In this document: positions 1 through 5,612 of the stretch, piece by piece
Layout of the letters: each line of letters begins with the position of its first letter
Numbering within the stretch: the first letter of the stretch is position 1
Assembly (NCBI GenBank): GCA_029244465.1
Contig: JAQWQN010000086.1
Location: 1 to 5,612, forward strand
Reading direction: 5' to 3'
Source of the DNA: Pseudomonadales bacterium
GTDB taxonomy: Bacteria > Pseudomonadota > Gammaproteobacteria > Pseudomonadales > Azotimanducaceae
DNA length: 5,612 bases
Translations under genes and position numbers: made by a program
The notes under the pieces: model-generated
What the model saw: only the letters and a program-made list of their open reading frames with translations
The model's database searches: none
What the model was told of the DNA's origin: nothing

Positions 1-1
1 C

Positions 2-835
2 CTTCTGAATCCCGATATCTTTCGCATGATTGAGTACAGTCGAGAGCACGGCTCTGTTGTGAACTTTCCAACTAACCTGACATTGAACGAGAAAATCGCC
101 CGGAAGCTTGTCGAAACTGGGATCAGTCAAATTAAAGTATCGATCGACGCGTTTCATAAAGACACTTACATCATCGTTCGCCAATCCGATAAGCTTGATA
201 TCGTGAAGCGCAATATCGCCCTGATCAACGGAATGAAGCAGGAGAAGCAGTTAACGCACCCGGAGATTCGACTCAACTACTCATTTCAAAAAGCCAACAT
301 GAACGAGTTAATGGACTTGTTCGACTATGCGGAGCAGCAGGACATAACGACCGTCTACGTTCAAGATTTGAACTACTTTAGTGTCGAGGAATACAAAGAC
401 CAGCTATGCGGCTTTGAACGCGATGACTTGCAGCAGTTCCTGAGGGACGCAGAGCACAAAGCCAAAAGCCTTGGGATCAGCACCAACATTGGTAACTGGC
501 TGCGAAACATGGACGACTTCCACAACAAAACACTCCCTAAAGAAGAATACGAACACAACTCAAAACTATGCACATTCCCGTGGGTTTCTACCTTCATTGA
601 CGTGCATGGCAATGTAAAACCTTGCCCGGTTTTTGTATGGGACAAACACGCTCGACATTTAGGCAATTGCCTTGAAGAAGATTTCAAAGGCATATGGCAA
701 AGCACTGGCTATCAGACGCTGCGCGGCGAATTCAAGCAGAACATCCGCAATCATGAGATCAGCAAGCGTTGCGTCCCACCCAATATTGTTGACATGCAAT
801 TGATATTCAACAAGATGCTCTTAAAGGCAAACTAG
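2..835 (+). CDS. Radical SAM/SPASM domain protein, 3' part (5' end outside window)
   Basis: The frame is open from the first bases: LLNPDIFR precedes the first Met at 26. In radical SAM proteins this segment normally follows the GGEP motif, so the Met at 26 is internal and the CxxxCxxC cluster site lies upstream of the window. Visible are the barrel strand VSIDA (residues 38-42 from Met26) and a C-terminal SPASM-like region from about 180: C182, then G195 and C200 (the CX9-15GX4C pattern), GNC with C215, a GIWQS segment and C249. Known: such enzymes use S-adenosylmethionine for radical chemistry, and SPASM regions bind extra Fe-S clusters. Odd: the usual CxxC near the end is CVPP, so only four cysteines remain in this region. 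The stop is 3 nt before the ligase gene, and a flippase gene follows, so a role in modifying a surface polysaccharide or linked group is inferred. The substrate is unknown. Family call is sure; function is not. Confidence 0.9.
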   Translation, partial: LLNPDIFRMIEYSREHGSVVNFPTNLTLNEKIARKLVETGISQIKVSIDAFHKDTYIIVRQSDKLDIVKRNIALINGMKQEKQLTHPEIRLNYSFQKANMNELMDLFDYAEQQDITTVYVQDLNYFSVEEYKDQLCGFERDDLQQFLRDAEHKAKSLGISTNIGNWLRNMDDFHNKTLPKEEYEHNSKLCTFPWVSTFIDVHGNVKPCPVFVWDKHARHLGNCLEEDFKGIWQSTGYQTLRGEFKQNIRNHEISKRCVPPNIVDMQLIFNKMLLKAN

Positions 836-838
836 TCA

Positions 839-2095
839 ATGCGCGCCTCTGCTTCTGCATTTCTTTTGCAGTATTACCTGAGCCGTAAGCGCCTTCAGCA
901 CCGTCTCGCCGAGCACCAACAACATCGCCTAAACCATATCCTCAGAATTGCGCTTGAGCAGGTCCCGTTTTACAAGGAGCTTTATGGGATCAACCCTAAC
1001 CAGCTTGATCCGGAACTCAGGATGATCGATATAGTCAAGACATTGCCGATCATCGACAAAAACCTGATGCGCGCAGCGGGATATGAGCGCCTGCTATCAC
1101 GCACCACTAAACCCAATCTGCATCAGGTCACCACAGGTGGTTCGACAGGCGAAGCCTTTCAAGTTTCGATGACTCAGCTGCACCGAAAGAGACGCGTTGC
1201 AGTTCTTTATCGCACGTACTTCGCACACGACGTTAGACCTTGGCACAAGCTTGCCATATTCCAAAATACACCACCCGGCATTGATAACTCTAGTTGGACG
1301 GGCTACCCCAAAAGTGCCTTCGTCGACATTACTGCTGACACTTCAACCCAGTGGGGTTTTGTGCGGGAATCTCGCCCGCAGATACTAATTGGTATCCCTA
1401 GTATCCTGTGCGATTTTGCGAACTATCTTTCTCTCAATGGACATCATTACAGAGCTAAGGCGATTTTCTGTAATTCTGAAATGCTCATGCCAAAACAACG
1501 CAAAACCCTAAAAAAAATATTCGGCGTAGAGCCTATCAATGTTTACGATAGCTGGGAGTTTGGAAACATTGCGTGGGAATGCCCCATGCGCGATGGGCTG
1601 CATATCAACTCCGATTCACTGTTACTTGAGCGACACCCAGACAAAGGCATCCTCATTACCGACTTATACAACGACGTAATGCCCTTAATCCGCTACGCAA
1701 TCGGAGACGATGCAGACATCGACAACACCGCATGCCCCTGCGCCAACCCATACCCCAGACTAAGCAGCCTACAAGGCAAAGCACTAGAGTGCGTTGTAAT
1801 GGCGGACAGATCAGAACGGGCGATCGCCGCTCAGCTCTGCGAAAACCTCAGATTTTTCAAAGGCGTCGATGCGTATCAACTGGTACAGACAGAACCTGGA
1901 GCTATAGAGCTCCTCCTGAATCACACGCCAGAAACCGGCGCATTTGAAGAATATAAAGCGTGGGTGCTAGACACCTTTAAACTAACAAGCGTTTCATTGC
2001 GTATTGCGTCGTCAAAGGACGATTTTATAGTCACTGCAGCGGGCAAACGCCCGCTTTTCTACTCGAAACTCAAGCACCAGAAAAGTGCGAATTGA
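839..2095 (+). CDS. PaaK/CapK-like AMP-forming ligase (phenylacetate-CoA ligase family)
   Basis: A 418-residue protein, close to the family length of about 430. Seen: the ATP-phosphate loop TTGGSTGEAF at 98-107, the adenylation-core motif YDSWEFGNIAWEC at 236-248, MPLIRYAIGDDADI at 281-294 with the expected Arg, Tyr and Gly-Asp, and a C-terminal GKRPLF (402-407) where the family has a Gly-Lys motif. It has no signal peptide or membrane segment, so it is cytoplasmic. Known: the family activates a carboxylate with ATP to an acyl-AMP and usually passes it to CoA. CapK-type relatives occur in capsule and exopolysaccharide clusters, mostly uncharacterised. Inferred: it activates an acid or acyl donor used to decorate the glycan exported by the next gene. 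ATG 839 is chosen because it lies 3 nt after the previous stop; AAAGG at 823-827 is a somewhat distant ribosome site, so coupling is likely. It is not a typical phenylacetate catabolic PaaK, since no paa genes are adjacent. Confidence 0.86.
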   Translation: MRASASAFLLQYYLSRKRLQHRLAEHQQHRLNHILRIALEQVPFYKELYGINPNQLDPELRMIDIVKTLPIIDKNLMRAAGYERLLSRTTKPNLHQVTTGGSTGEAFQVSMTQLHRKRRVAVLYRTYFAHDVRPWHKLAIFQNTPPGIDNSSWTGYPKSAFVDITADTSTQWGFVRESRPQILIGIPSILCDFANYLSLNGHHYRAKAIFCNSEMLMPKQRKTLKKIFGVEPINVYDSWEFGNIAWECPMRDGLHINSDSLLLERHPDKGILITDLYNDVMPLIRYAIGDDADIDNTACPCANPYPRLSSLQGKALECVVMADRSERAIAAQLCENLRFFKGVDAYQLVQTEPGAIELLLNHTPETGAFEEYKAWVLDTFKLTSVSLRIASSKDDFIVTAAGKRPLFYSKLKHQKSAN

Positions 2096-2097
2096 GG

Positions 2098-3555
2098 ATG
2101 GAAGACCTCGAGCGAATAAAGAAAGAAACGACGATATTCTCGCTCGTCAGCTATTTGGGGCATGGTCTGCTCATGCTACGAGGCCTTATTCTAGCTTCTG
2201 TTTTAGGCCCAGCGACCTATGGTTTCTGGGTGTTTTACAAGGATCTATTCGATCTTTCCTCATCGACAGGGCTAGGTGCCTCGCAAGCCATGTCGAGAGA
2301 AATTCCGGAAAACAAAGCCAAAGGCACGCATGAAACTATAACTGAGCTTGTGCAAACGACGCTTGGCTGGAATCTACTTGTCGGCCTGTTAGTCGTGCTC
2401 GGCCTAACGTTAACAAGTCTGTTCGCACCGCTCACCCGCGGCCTATCGGAAACTTTTTTGGTGTGCGCGATCTTCTTTGTCTCGATCCTGCATAACTTCC
2501 AACGGTTTCGTTTTAAAGGCGAGCAGCGCCTTATATTCTTTAGTCGCTATAACGCGATATTTCTGATCACTAACACGTTGCTCACGATATCGCTGGTATT
2601 TTTCTTCAGCTTGACCGGGGCGTTGATCGGACTATTACTGAGCCTGTTAATTTCACTCGCCTACCTCAAAAAAAATGGCGAGTTGTTTAGGCCCAATTTA
2701 CCTCGTTTCCGACAAGGTATGGCCCGATCAAAAGCGGGCTTCGCTCAACTTATTAACGGTTATGTGTGCTTTCTGTGCAGCACCAGCGATCGTTTTATCA
2801 TACTCAGCTTTTTGGGAAGCGCCGTGGTCGGCTTATATGGCTTGGCGGCGTTTCTTGTCGCCATCGTCAGTGCGATTCCGGTCGCGATTTCGCATGTTCT
2901 GTATGCGCGAACAATCCAAACAATTCATACCAACAATACCCGAGACTCCATCACGCATTTTTTTCACGCGCCATTGCGCTTTGCATCAGCCCTGATAAGC
3001 GCCATGGTTGGTTTTATTTATCTGAATATCGATTGGGCCGTTCGATGGCTACTTCCCGATTATGCTGAAGCCGGAGCCGTTCTTCAAATTCTCGCGTTCG
3101 GTGCTTTCTTCAGCGCACTGTGGTTAATAACCTCGAATATATCTGTGGCGCTAAAGAAAGATATCAGGCAATTACATCTGAGTTTGCTCATGCTGACTGC
3201 AACCATTGCTGGAGATATCTGTGTAATCCTTCTGGGAGGGGGGGTACGTGAAATCGCCTTACTGAGTGTTTCAGTCATCTGTGTCGCGTCGACCTCGTTG
3301 ATGCTTTACACGCAATGGCTGTTCACACACTCAATCACACATGCCTTGATATTCGTCTCTGGCATTGTTTCACCTCTCATCTACGCAGGCTGCGCGCTGT
3401 GGACCACGAGTCAGCTAGCATTCGGTGATTCGGAAACCCAACGCGTGCTCTTAAGCAATGCCATTTGGTTGGTAGCGTGCATTCCTTTGTTGATCACAAT
3501 GATCAAGGCGGGGCGTGGTGCGCGACACAACACCACAGAAGCGCGCACAGAATAG
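2098..3555 (+). CDS. Wzx-type oligosaccharide flippase (MOP/PST superfamily membrane protein)
   Basis: A 485-residue, very hydrophobic protein with roughly 12-14 membrane helices. Clear ones are near residues 12-35, 88-110, 152-192, 241-268, 292-310, 325-350, 358-380, 385-407, 414-438 and 453-471. The N-terminal stretch with VLGPATYGFW (35-44) and the central TSDRFIILSFLG...VGLYGLA (229-249) are typical of polysaccharide-biosynthesis flippases. Known: Wzx proteins move undecaprenyl-linked oligosaccharide units across the inner membrane for capsule, O-antigen or exopolysaccharide assembly. The start is uncertain. ATG 2098 is used here, but GAGG abuts it directly, too close for an ideal ribosome site. 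TTG 2092 would add two residues and overlap the ligase stop as TTGA. Either way the gene is coupled to the ligase. A basic, polar tail follows the last helix. It is the last gene of this block; no clear terminator follows. The sugar substrate cannot be predicted. Confidence 0.9.
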   Translation: MEDLERIKKETTIFSLVSYLGHGLLMLRGLILASVLGPATYGFWVFYKDLFDLSSSTGLGASQAMSREIPENKAKGTHETITELVQTTLGWNLLVGLLVVLGLTLTSLFAPLTRGLSETFLVCAIFFVSILHNFQRFRFKGEQRLIFFSRYNAIFLITNTLLTISLVFFFSLTGALIGLLLSLLISLAYLKKNGELFRPNLPRFRQGMARSKAGFAQLINGYVCFLCSTSDRFIILSFLGSAVVGLYGLAAFLVAIVSAIPVAISHVLYARTIQTIHTNNTRDSITHFFHAPLRFASALISAMVGFIYLNIDWAVRWLLPDYAEAGAVLQILAFGAFFSALWLITSNISVALKKDIRQLHLSLLMLTATIAGDICVILLGGGVREIALLSVSVICVASTSLMLYTQWLFTHSITHALIFVSGIVSPLIYAGCALWTTSQLAFGDSETQRVLLSNAIWLVACIPLLITMIKAGRGARHNTTEARTE

Positions 3556-3942
3556 AGGCGCATTCGCTTGCCGACGCAACGCGAGCAATTTCAAAAGCTT
3601 GCGAATAATTTAAAGAGAAAAACGGCGCCCAGATAGCAGTTCATTTCCTGACTTAGGAATATTCACAAGTCTTAACTCACGATCTACCTAGCCTTCCACG
3701 ACTGTTGAAACCTGTCAAAGGGCCAACTATATCTACCCTTTTGACTACCCCTGGGCAGGTCGCTCTGGACATAACGCCTCTCGGCTTCAATTCCGCACGT
3801 GTCCGATTGTGCCTACCTCCACTGACCGCCAATTGCTAACCTGAGCGTAGGACCAGTCGGGCATCACAGCAACCCCGCTCTTTCGAGTGGAAAACACGTC
3901 TGTTCCATACTTTTAACTCTGCGTCTAAAACGCGGTTATAGT
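3556..3942. other. Non-coding junction between polysaccharide and catabolic blocks
   Basis: About 390 bases after the flippase stop with no gene I can support on either strand. One + frame stays open from 3657 to 3839 (61 codons) but has no ATG or GTG start, no ribosome site and no recognisable motif. A short hairpin lies at 3875-3890 (CCGCTC, loop TTTC, GAGTGG, one G-U pair), with no T-tract after it on either strand, so it is not a convincing terminator. No insertion-sequence ends, integron attC site, tRNA or target-site duplication was seen. The end of this stretch holds a possible promoter, listed separately. Confidence 0.6.
3913..3942 (+). promoter_or_regulatory. Possible sigma70-like promoter for the catabolic block
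   Basis: TTAACT at 3913-3918 matches the -35 consensus at 4 of 6 bases. TATAGT at 3937-3942 matches the -10 consensus at 5 of 6. The spacer is 18 bases and holds a small inverted repeat, GCGT/ACGC (3921-3933). Transcription would start near 3950, giving a leader of about 200 bases that runs through the MaoC remnant to the monooxygenase gene. This is pattern matching only; single matches of this quality also occur by chance. Confidence 0.28.
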
Positions 3943-4089
3943 TCCTATCCATGCGAAAGTTTCATTAGCGGCGGCCGGGTGCGCAAGATAGACCGGCAAT
4001 CCCAGCGTGTGAGTCTAGAATTGTGGGTAAAGAATGAAGCGGGCGAGGCCATCACGCCCGGGCAAGGCGTCGTACAATTCAATCGATGA
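3943..4089 (+). pseudogene. 3' remnant of a MaoC-like (hot-dog fold) acyl dehydratase
   Basis: The + frame ending at TGA 4087-4089 reads, from about 3943, YPCESFISGGRVRKID, later SLELWVKNEAGEAITPG and ending VVQFNR. This matches my memory of the C-terminal pattern of MaoC/FAS1-type dehydratases: a PGDTL...GRV segment, a strand with LELWVENQ.GE, then TPGTATV. MaoC enzymes hydrate or dehydrate enoyl-CoA thioesters. Only about 48 codons remain of a protein normally 140-300 residues long. The frame opens at 3826 but has no ATG, GTG or TTG start before GTG 3979, which is already inside the domain, and nothing MaoC-like precedes 3943 in any + frame. It is therefore a truncated gene, not a small intact one. 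It sits 57 nt before the monooxygenase gene in the same direction, as expected for the former upstream member of that operon. Alternative: a chance resemblance, which I think unlikely given the run of matching positions. Confidence 0.6.
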
Positions 4090-4093
4090 ATTG
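4075..4093. promoter_or_regulatory. 19-bp palindrome, possible operator
   Basis: CAATTCA at 4075-4081 and TGAATTG at 4087-4093 are perfect inverted 7-bp arms around ATCGA. The site overlaps the stop of the MaoC remnant and ends 53 bases before the monooxygenase start. The size and symmetry fit binding sites of dimeric regulators such as TetR or MarR types, but no regulator gene is in the window, so the assignment is only positional. It could instead form a weak AT-rich RNA hairpin. Confidence 0.27.
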
Positions 4094-4135
4094 GTGAGAT
4101 TAAACAAGCTCGTTGACGGCTGCTGCTGTAACAAC

Positions 4136-4140
4136 AGGGA
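4136..4140 (+). promoter_or_regulatory. Ribosome binding site deciding the monooxygenase start
   Basis: AGGGA lies 6 bases before ATG 4147 but directly touches ATG 4141. The spacing favours ATG 4147, giving MNKCTAF, over the longer MRMNKC form. Confidence 0.5.
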
Positions 4141-4146
4141 ATGCGA

Positions 4147-5319
4147 ATGAATAAGTGCACTGCCTTTATCGAACAACATGCGCAAGCGCTGGCGGACGAT
4201 GCCTTTGAAGGGGATCAGCGTGGTGAGTTGACCGCACGTACGATTCAAGTACTTCTCGATTCCGGCGGGTTTAGGCTCTTGCTGGCGAAAGAGCTGGGTG
4301 GCGAAGAAGCGCATCCGGTGGACTTCGTAGATTGGGTTATTGCCGCAGGTGCGGAACAACCTTCCGCCGGCTGGGTCGCCGGTGTCGTCGGGGTGCATCC
4401 CTGGGAGATCTCTTTTATGGATCCGCGTGTGCAGGCAGAAATCTACGGCAGTGACCCCAATACCTTGGTCGCCTCACCCTATGCACCGATGGGGCGCGCG
4501 CGGCCGGTAGACGGCGGCTACCTTTTCTCTGGCGACTGGCCGTACTCTACAGGCACTGACTACTGCGAGTGGGTAATTCTCGGCGGCATGGTGGAATTGT
4601 CGGGCGCAGAAGGAAATCTAGCGCCTGATGTACGGCACTTTGTTTTGCCCCGCAATGACTACGAGATTGTCGATGACAGTTGGAACGTGATGGGGCTCAA
4701 AGGCACTGGTAGCAAGAACGTTCGTATGCAAGACGTGTTCGTTCCTGACTATCGTGTGTATGAAGCACAGAAAGTGACGGAAGGAATTTATGCCGCTCAA
4801 TGGCGACCAGATAATCCGCTGTACGCGATGATGTTTGGCATCATGTTTTCCGCCGCAATTGCTGCCGGCACCCTGGGCATTGCCAAGGGTGCATTGCGAG
4901 CCCAACAATCTTATATGATGGATCGAGTGTCAGTGGTGGGCAGCGTTGCTAAGACCGATCCTGCCTACCTCAGTGCCTTGGCTGTAGCGGAAGCAGATCT
5001 TGATGCCAGTGTCCTCCAGTTGCGCCATATGCTTGCCGAGCTCTACGACCACACGTCTGCCGGCAATGCGATTACACCAGCACAACGGCTGCATTTCCGG
5101 CGCAACCAGGTGCGTGCTACCGACCGTGTGTTTCAGAGTTTCACGCCGTTGGTACGCTTGTCAGGGTCTGCCGGAATTCAGGAAGCCTCCGGACTGGAAC
5201 GATGGTGGCGCGACTTGCAGACTTCGATCACCCATATCGCTAATGTTCAGGATATGGCATATATCAGTTGGGGCATTCACAACTTTGGCGGCGAGATACC
5301 GCCAACCGCGTTCTACTGA
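4147..5319 (+). CDS. HsaA-like flavin-dependent monooxygenase (acyl-CoA dehydrogenase fold)
   Basis: A 390-residue protein, the normal size for group D flavin monooxygenases. Positions count from Met 4147. Seen: SAGWVAGVVGVHPW (73-86), SPYAPMGRARPVDGGY followed by SGDWPYSTGTDYCEW (110-142), GLKGTGSKNVRMQDVFVP (183-200) and a C-terminal RWWRD...H (352-363). These match in order the pattern I recall for HsaA, the oxygenase that hydroxylates the phenolic A-ring of secosteroids, whose equivalents read TGWVxSIIGVHNW, SSYAPMG and GLRGTGS. His363 aligns with the conserved His used for flavin peroxide chemistry in this family. Such enzymes use reduced flavin from a separate reductase (HsaB type), which is not seen here. 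Predicted role: oxygenation of an aromatic, alicyclic or steroid-like intermediate in the cytoplasm. An SDR gene follows and a MaoC remnant precedes. A true acyl-CoA dehydrogenase is less likely, because the motifs follow the hydroxylase branch. Start is chosen from the AGGGA site at 4136. The substrate cannot be named. Confidence 0.87.
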   Translation: MNKCTAFIEQHAQALADDAFEGDQRGELTARTIQVLLDSGGFRLLLAKELGGEEAHPVDFVDWVIAAGAEQPSAGWVAGVVGVHPWEISFMDPRVQAEIYGSDPNTLVASPYAPMGRARPVDGGYLFSGDWPYSTGTDYCEWVILGGMVELSGAEGNLAPDVRHFVLPRNDYEIVDDSWNVMGLKGTGSKNVRMQDVFVPDYRVYEAQKVTEGIYAAQWRPDNPLYAMMFGIMFSAAIAAGTLGIAKGALRAQQSYMMDRVSVVGSVAKTDPAYLSALAVAEADLDASVLQLRHMLAELYDHTSAGNAITPAQRLHFRRNQVRATDRVFQSFTPLVRLSGSAGIQEASGLERWWRDLQTSITHIANVQDMAYISWGIHNFGGEIPPTAFY

Positions 5320-5320
5320 G

Positions 5321-5362
5321 CGAAACAAGAAAAACGACATAAGAAAAGCGATATAAGAACGC
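5321..5362. repeat. Three imperfect 14-bp tandem units
   Basis: Just after the monooxygenase stop, the core CGAnAnAAGAA-like unit recurs at 5321-5331 (CGAAACAAGAA), 5335-5345 (CGACATAAGAA) and 5349-5359 (CGATATAAGAA), each 14 bases apart. Neighbouring cores agree at 9 of 11 and 10 of 11 positions. The A-rich, unstructured array lies in the 74-base gap before the SDR gene. It may be slippage-derived spacer; a regulatory role is not shown. Confidence 0.5.
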
Positions 5363-5382
5363 GCCGGATTAACACGCAACAT

Positions 5383-5387
5383 GAGGA
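5383..5387 (+). promoter_or_regulatory. Ribosome binding site of the SDR gene
   Basis: GAGGA with 6 bases to ATG 5394 is a near-ideal Shine-Dalgarno site and fixes the start of the SDR gene. The gene thus has its own strong ribosome site and does not depend on coupling to the monooxygenase gene 74 bases upstream. Confidence 0.75.
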
Positions 5388-5393
5388 AAAACT

Positions 5394-5612
5394 ATGGATC
5401 TAGGCATCGAAGGTAAGCGCGCTATCGTTTGCGGTGGCAGCTCCGGGCTCGGCCGAGCAATCGCCCGGGCACTGAGTCTGGAAGGTGTGGACGTTACGAT
5501 TGTAGCGAGAGATGAAGCGAAGCTTGCAGCTACGGTCGATGCCATCCAAGCAGAAAGCGGCAACCCAGTGCAAGGCTTATCCGTGGATTTAGCCGTACCG
5601 ACTGAGAGAACT
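5394..5612 (+). CDS. Short-chain dehydrogenase/reductase, N-terminal part (3' end outside window)
   Basis: The first 73 codons are visible and the frame runs off the window end. Seen: IEGKRAIVCGGSSGLGRAIA (5-24), the first Rossmann strand and the SDR cofactor glycine motif, here GGSSGLG (14-20) in place of the commoner TGxxxGxG. Next is VTIVARD (34-40), where Arg39 after the second strand suggests NADP(H) preference, and VDL (64-66), whose Asp usually contacts the adenine ring. The catalytic Ser, Tyr and Lys are downstream and not visible. Known: classical SDRs of about 250-260 residues oxidise or reduce hydroxyl and keto groups. Their use in beta-oxidation-like and steroid or aromatic pathways fits the monooxygenase upstream. 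The closest annotation style would be 3-oxoacyl-ACP reductase FabG-like or 3-hydroxyacyl-CoA dehydrogenase; the N-terminus alone cannot separate these. The start is fixed by GAGGA at 5383-5387. Confidence 0.92.
   Translation, partial: MDLGIEGKRAIVCGGSSGLGRAIARALSLEGVDVTIVARDEAKLAATVDAIQAESGNPVQGLSVDLAVPTERT

Noticed and set aside
373..705. 110-codon open frame on the - strand
   Set aside because: It lies wholly inside the radical SAM gene, is Ser/Cys/Leu-rich without motifs, and is an antisense shadow.
3875..3890. Hairpin CCGCTC-TTTC-GAGTGG as a terminator
   Set aside because: A short 6-bp stem with a G-U pair and no following T-tract on either strand.
3834..3940. Integron attC-like site from CTAAC and GTTATAG
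   Set aside because: The core sites do not fit RYYYAAC/GTTRRRY and no paired inner arms were seen.
4040..4060. GC-rich inverted repeat CGGGCG/CGCCCG
   Set aside because: It lies within the MaoC remnant coding sequence, the loop is 9 bases and no T-tract follows; likely a by-product of GC-rich codons.
4113..4118. TTGACG as a -35 box for the monooxygenase gene
   Set aside because: No -10 element exists at suitable spacing; 17 bases downstream is already the ribosome site and start codon.
3945..4160. 71-codon open frame on the - strand in the junction
   Set aside because: The + strand carries MaoC-like coding in this interval, and the - strand product has no motif.
4015..4398. 127-codon open frame on the - strand over the start of the monooxygenase gene
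   Set aside because: It overlaps the well-supported monooxygenase N-terminus and the MaoC remnant, with no recognisable domain; it reads as a shadow of GC-rich coding sequence.

Overview
The window looks like proteobacterial chromosome, possibly from a marine or environmental gammaproteobacterium. This rests on protein style, Shine-Dalgarno use and moderate G+C, and the exact taxon cannot be read from the sequence. It holds two unrelated gene blocks on the + strand, separated by a non-coding junction of nearly 600 bases.

Left block (1-3555) is the end of a surface-polysaccharide type gene cluster. It contains the 3' part of a radical SAM/SPASM enzyme, a PaaK/CapK-like AMP-forming ligase, and a Wzx-type oligosaccharide flippase. 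The three genes are packed with a 3-nt gap and then a 2-nt gap (or a 4-nt overlap), so they are probably co-transcribed and translationally coupled. The flippase would export a lipid-linked oligosaccharide. The ligase and radical SAM enzyme are candidate tailoring enzymes, with unknown substrates.

Junction (3556-4146) has no intact gene. Its first ~390 bases show no recognisable coding content. From about 3943 to 4089 there is the last ~48 codons of a MaoC/hot-dog acyl dehydratase with no start and no N-terminus, which reads as a gene remnant. A possible sigma70-like promoter (3913-3942) and a 19-bp palindrome (4075-4093) lie here, upstream of the next gene.

Right block (4147-5612) is catabolic: a flavin-dependent monooxygenase of the HsaA-like acyl-CoA dehydrogenase fold, then a short-chain dehydrogenase/reductase cut by the window end. 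With the MaoC remnant this resembles a steroid, aromatic or alicyclic degradation locus. By eye on sampled lines, the right block is richer in G+C (about 58-63%) than the left (about 47-53%). Function, composition and the broken MaoC gene together suggest that the polysaccharide cluster was joined to a pre-existing catabolic operon by insertion or rearrangement.

I did not find a clear new defence, mobile or RNA system. The most interesting points are the truncated MaoC at the junction, the radical SAM plus ligase plus flippase set, and the reduced cysteine set of the SPASM region.
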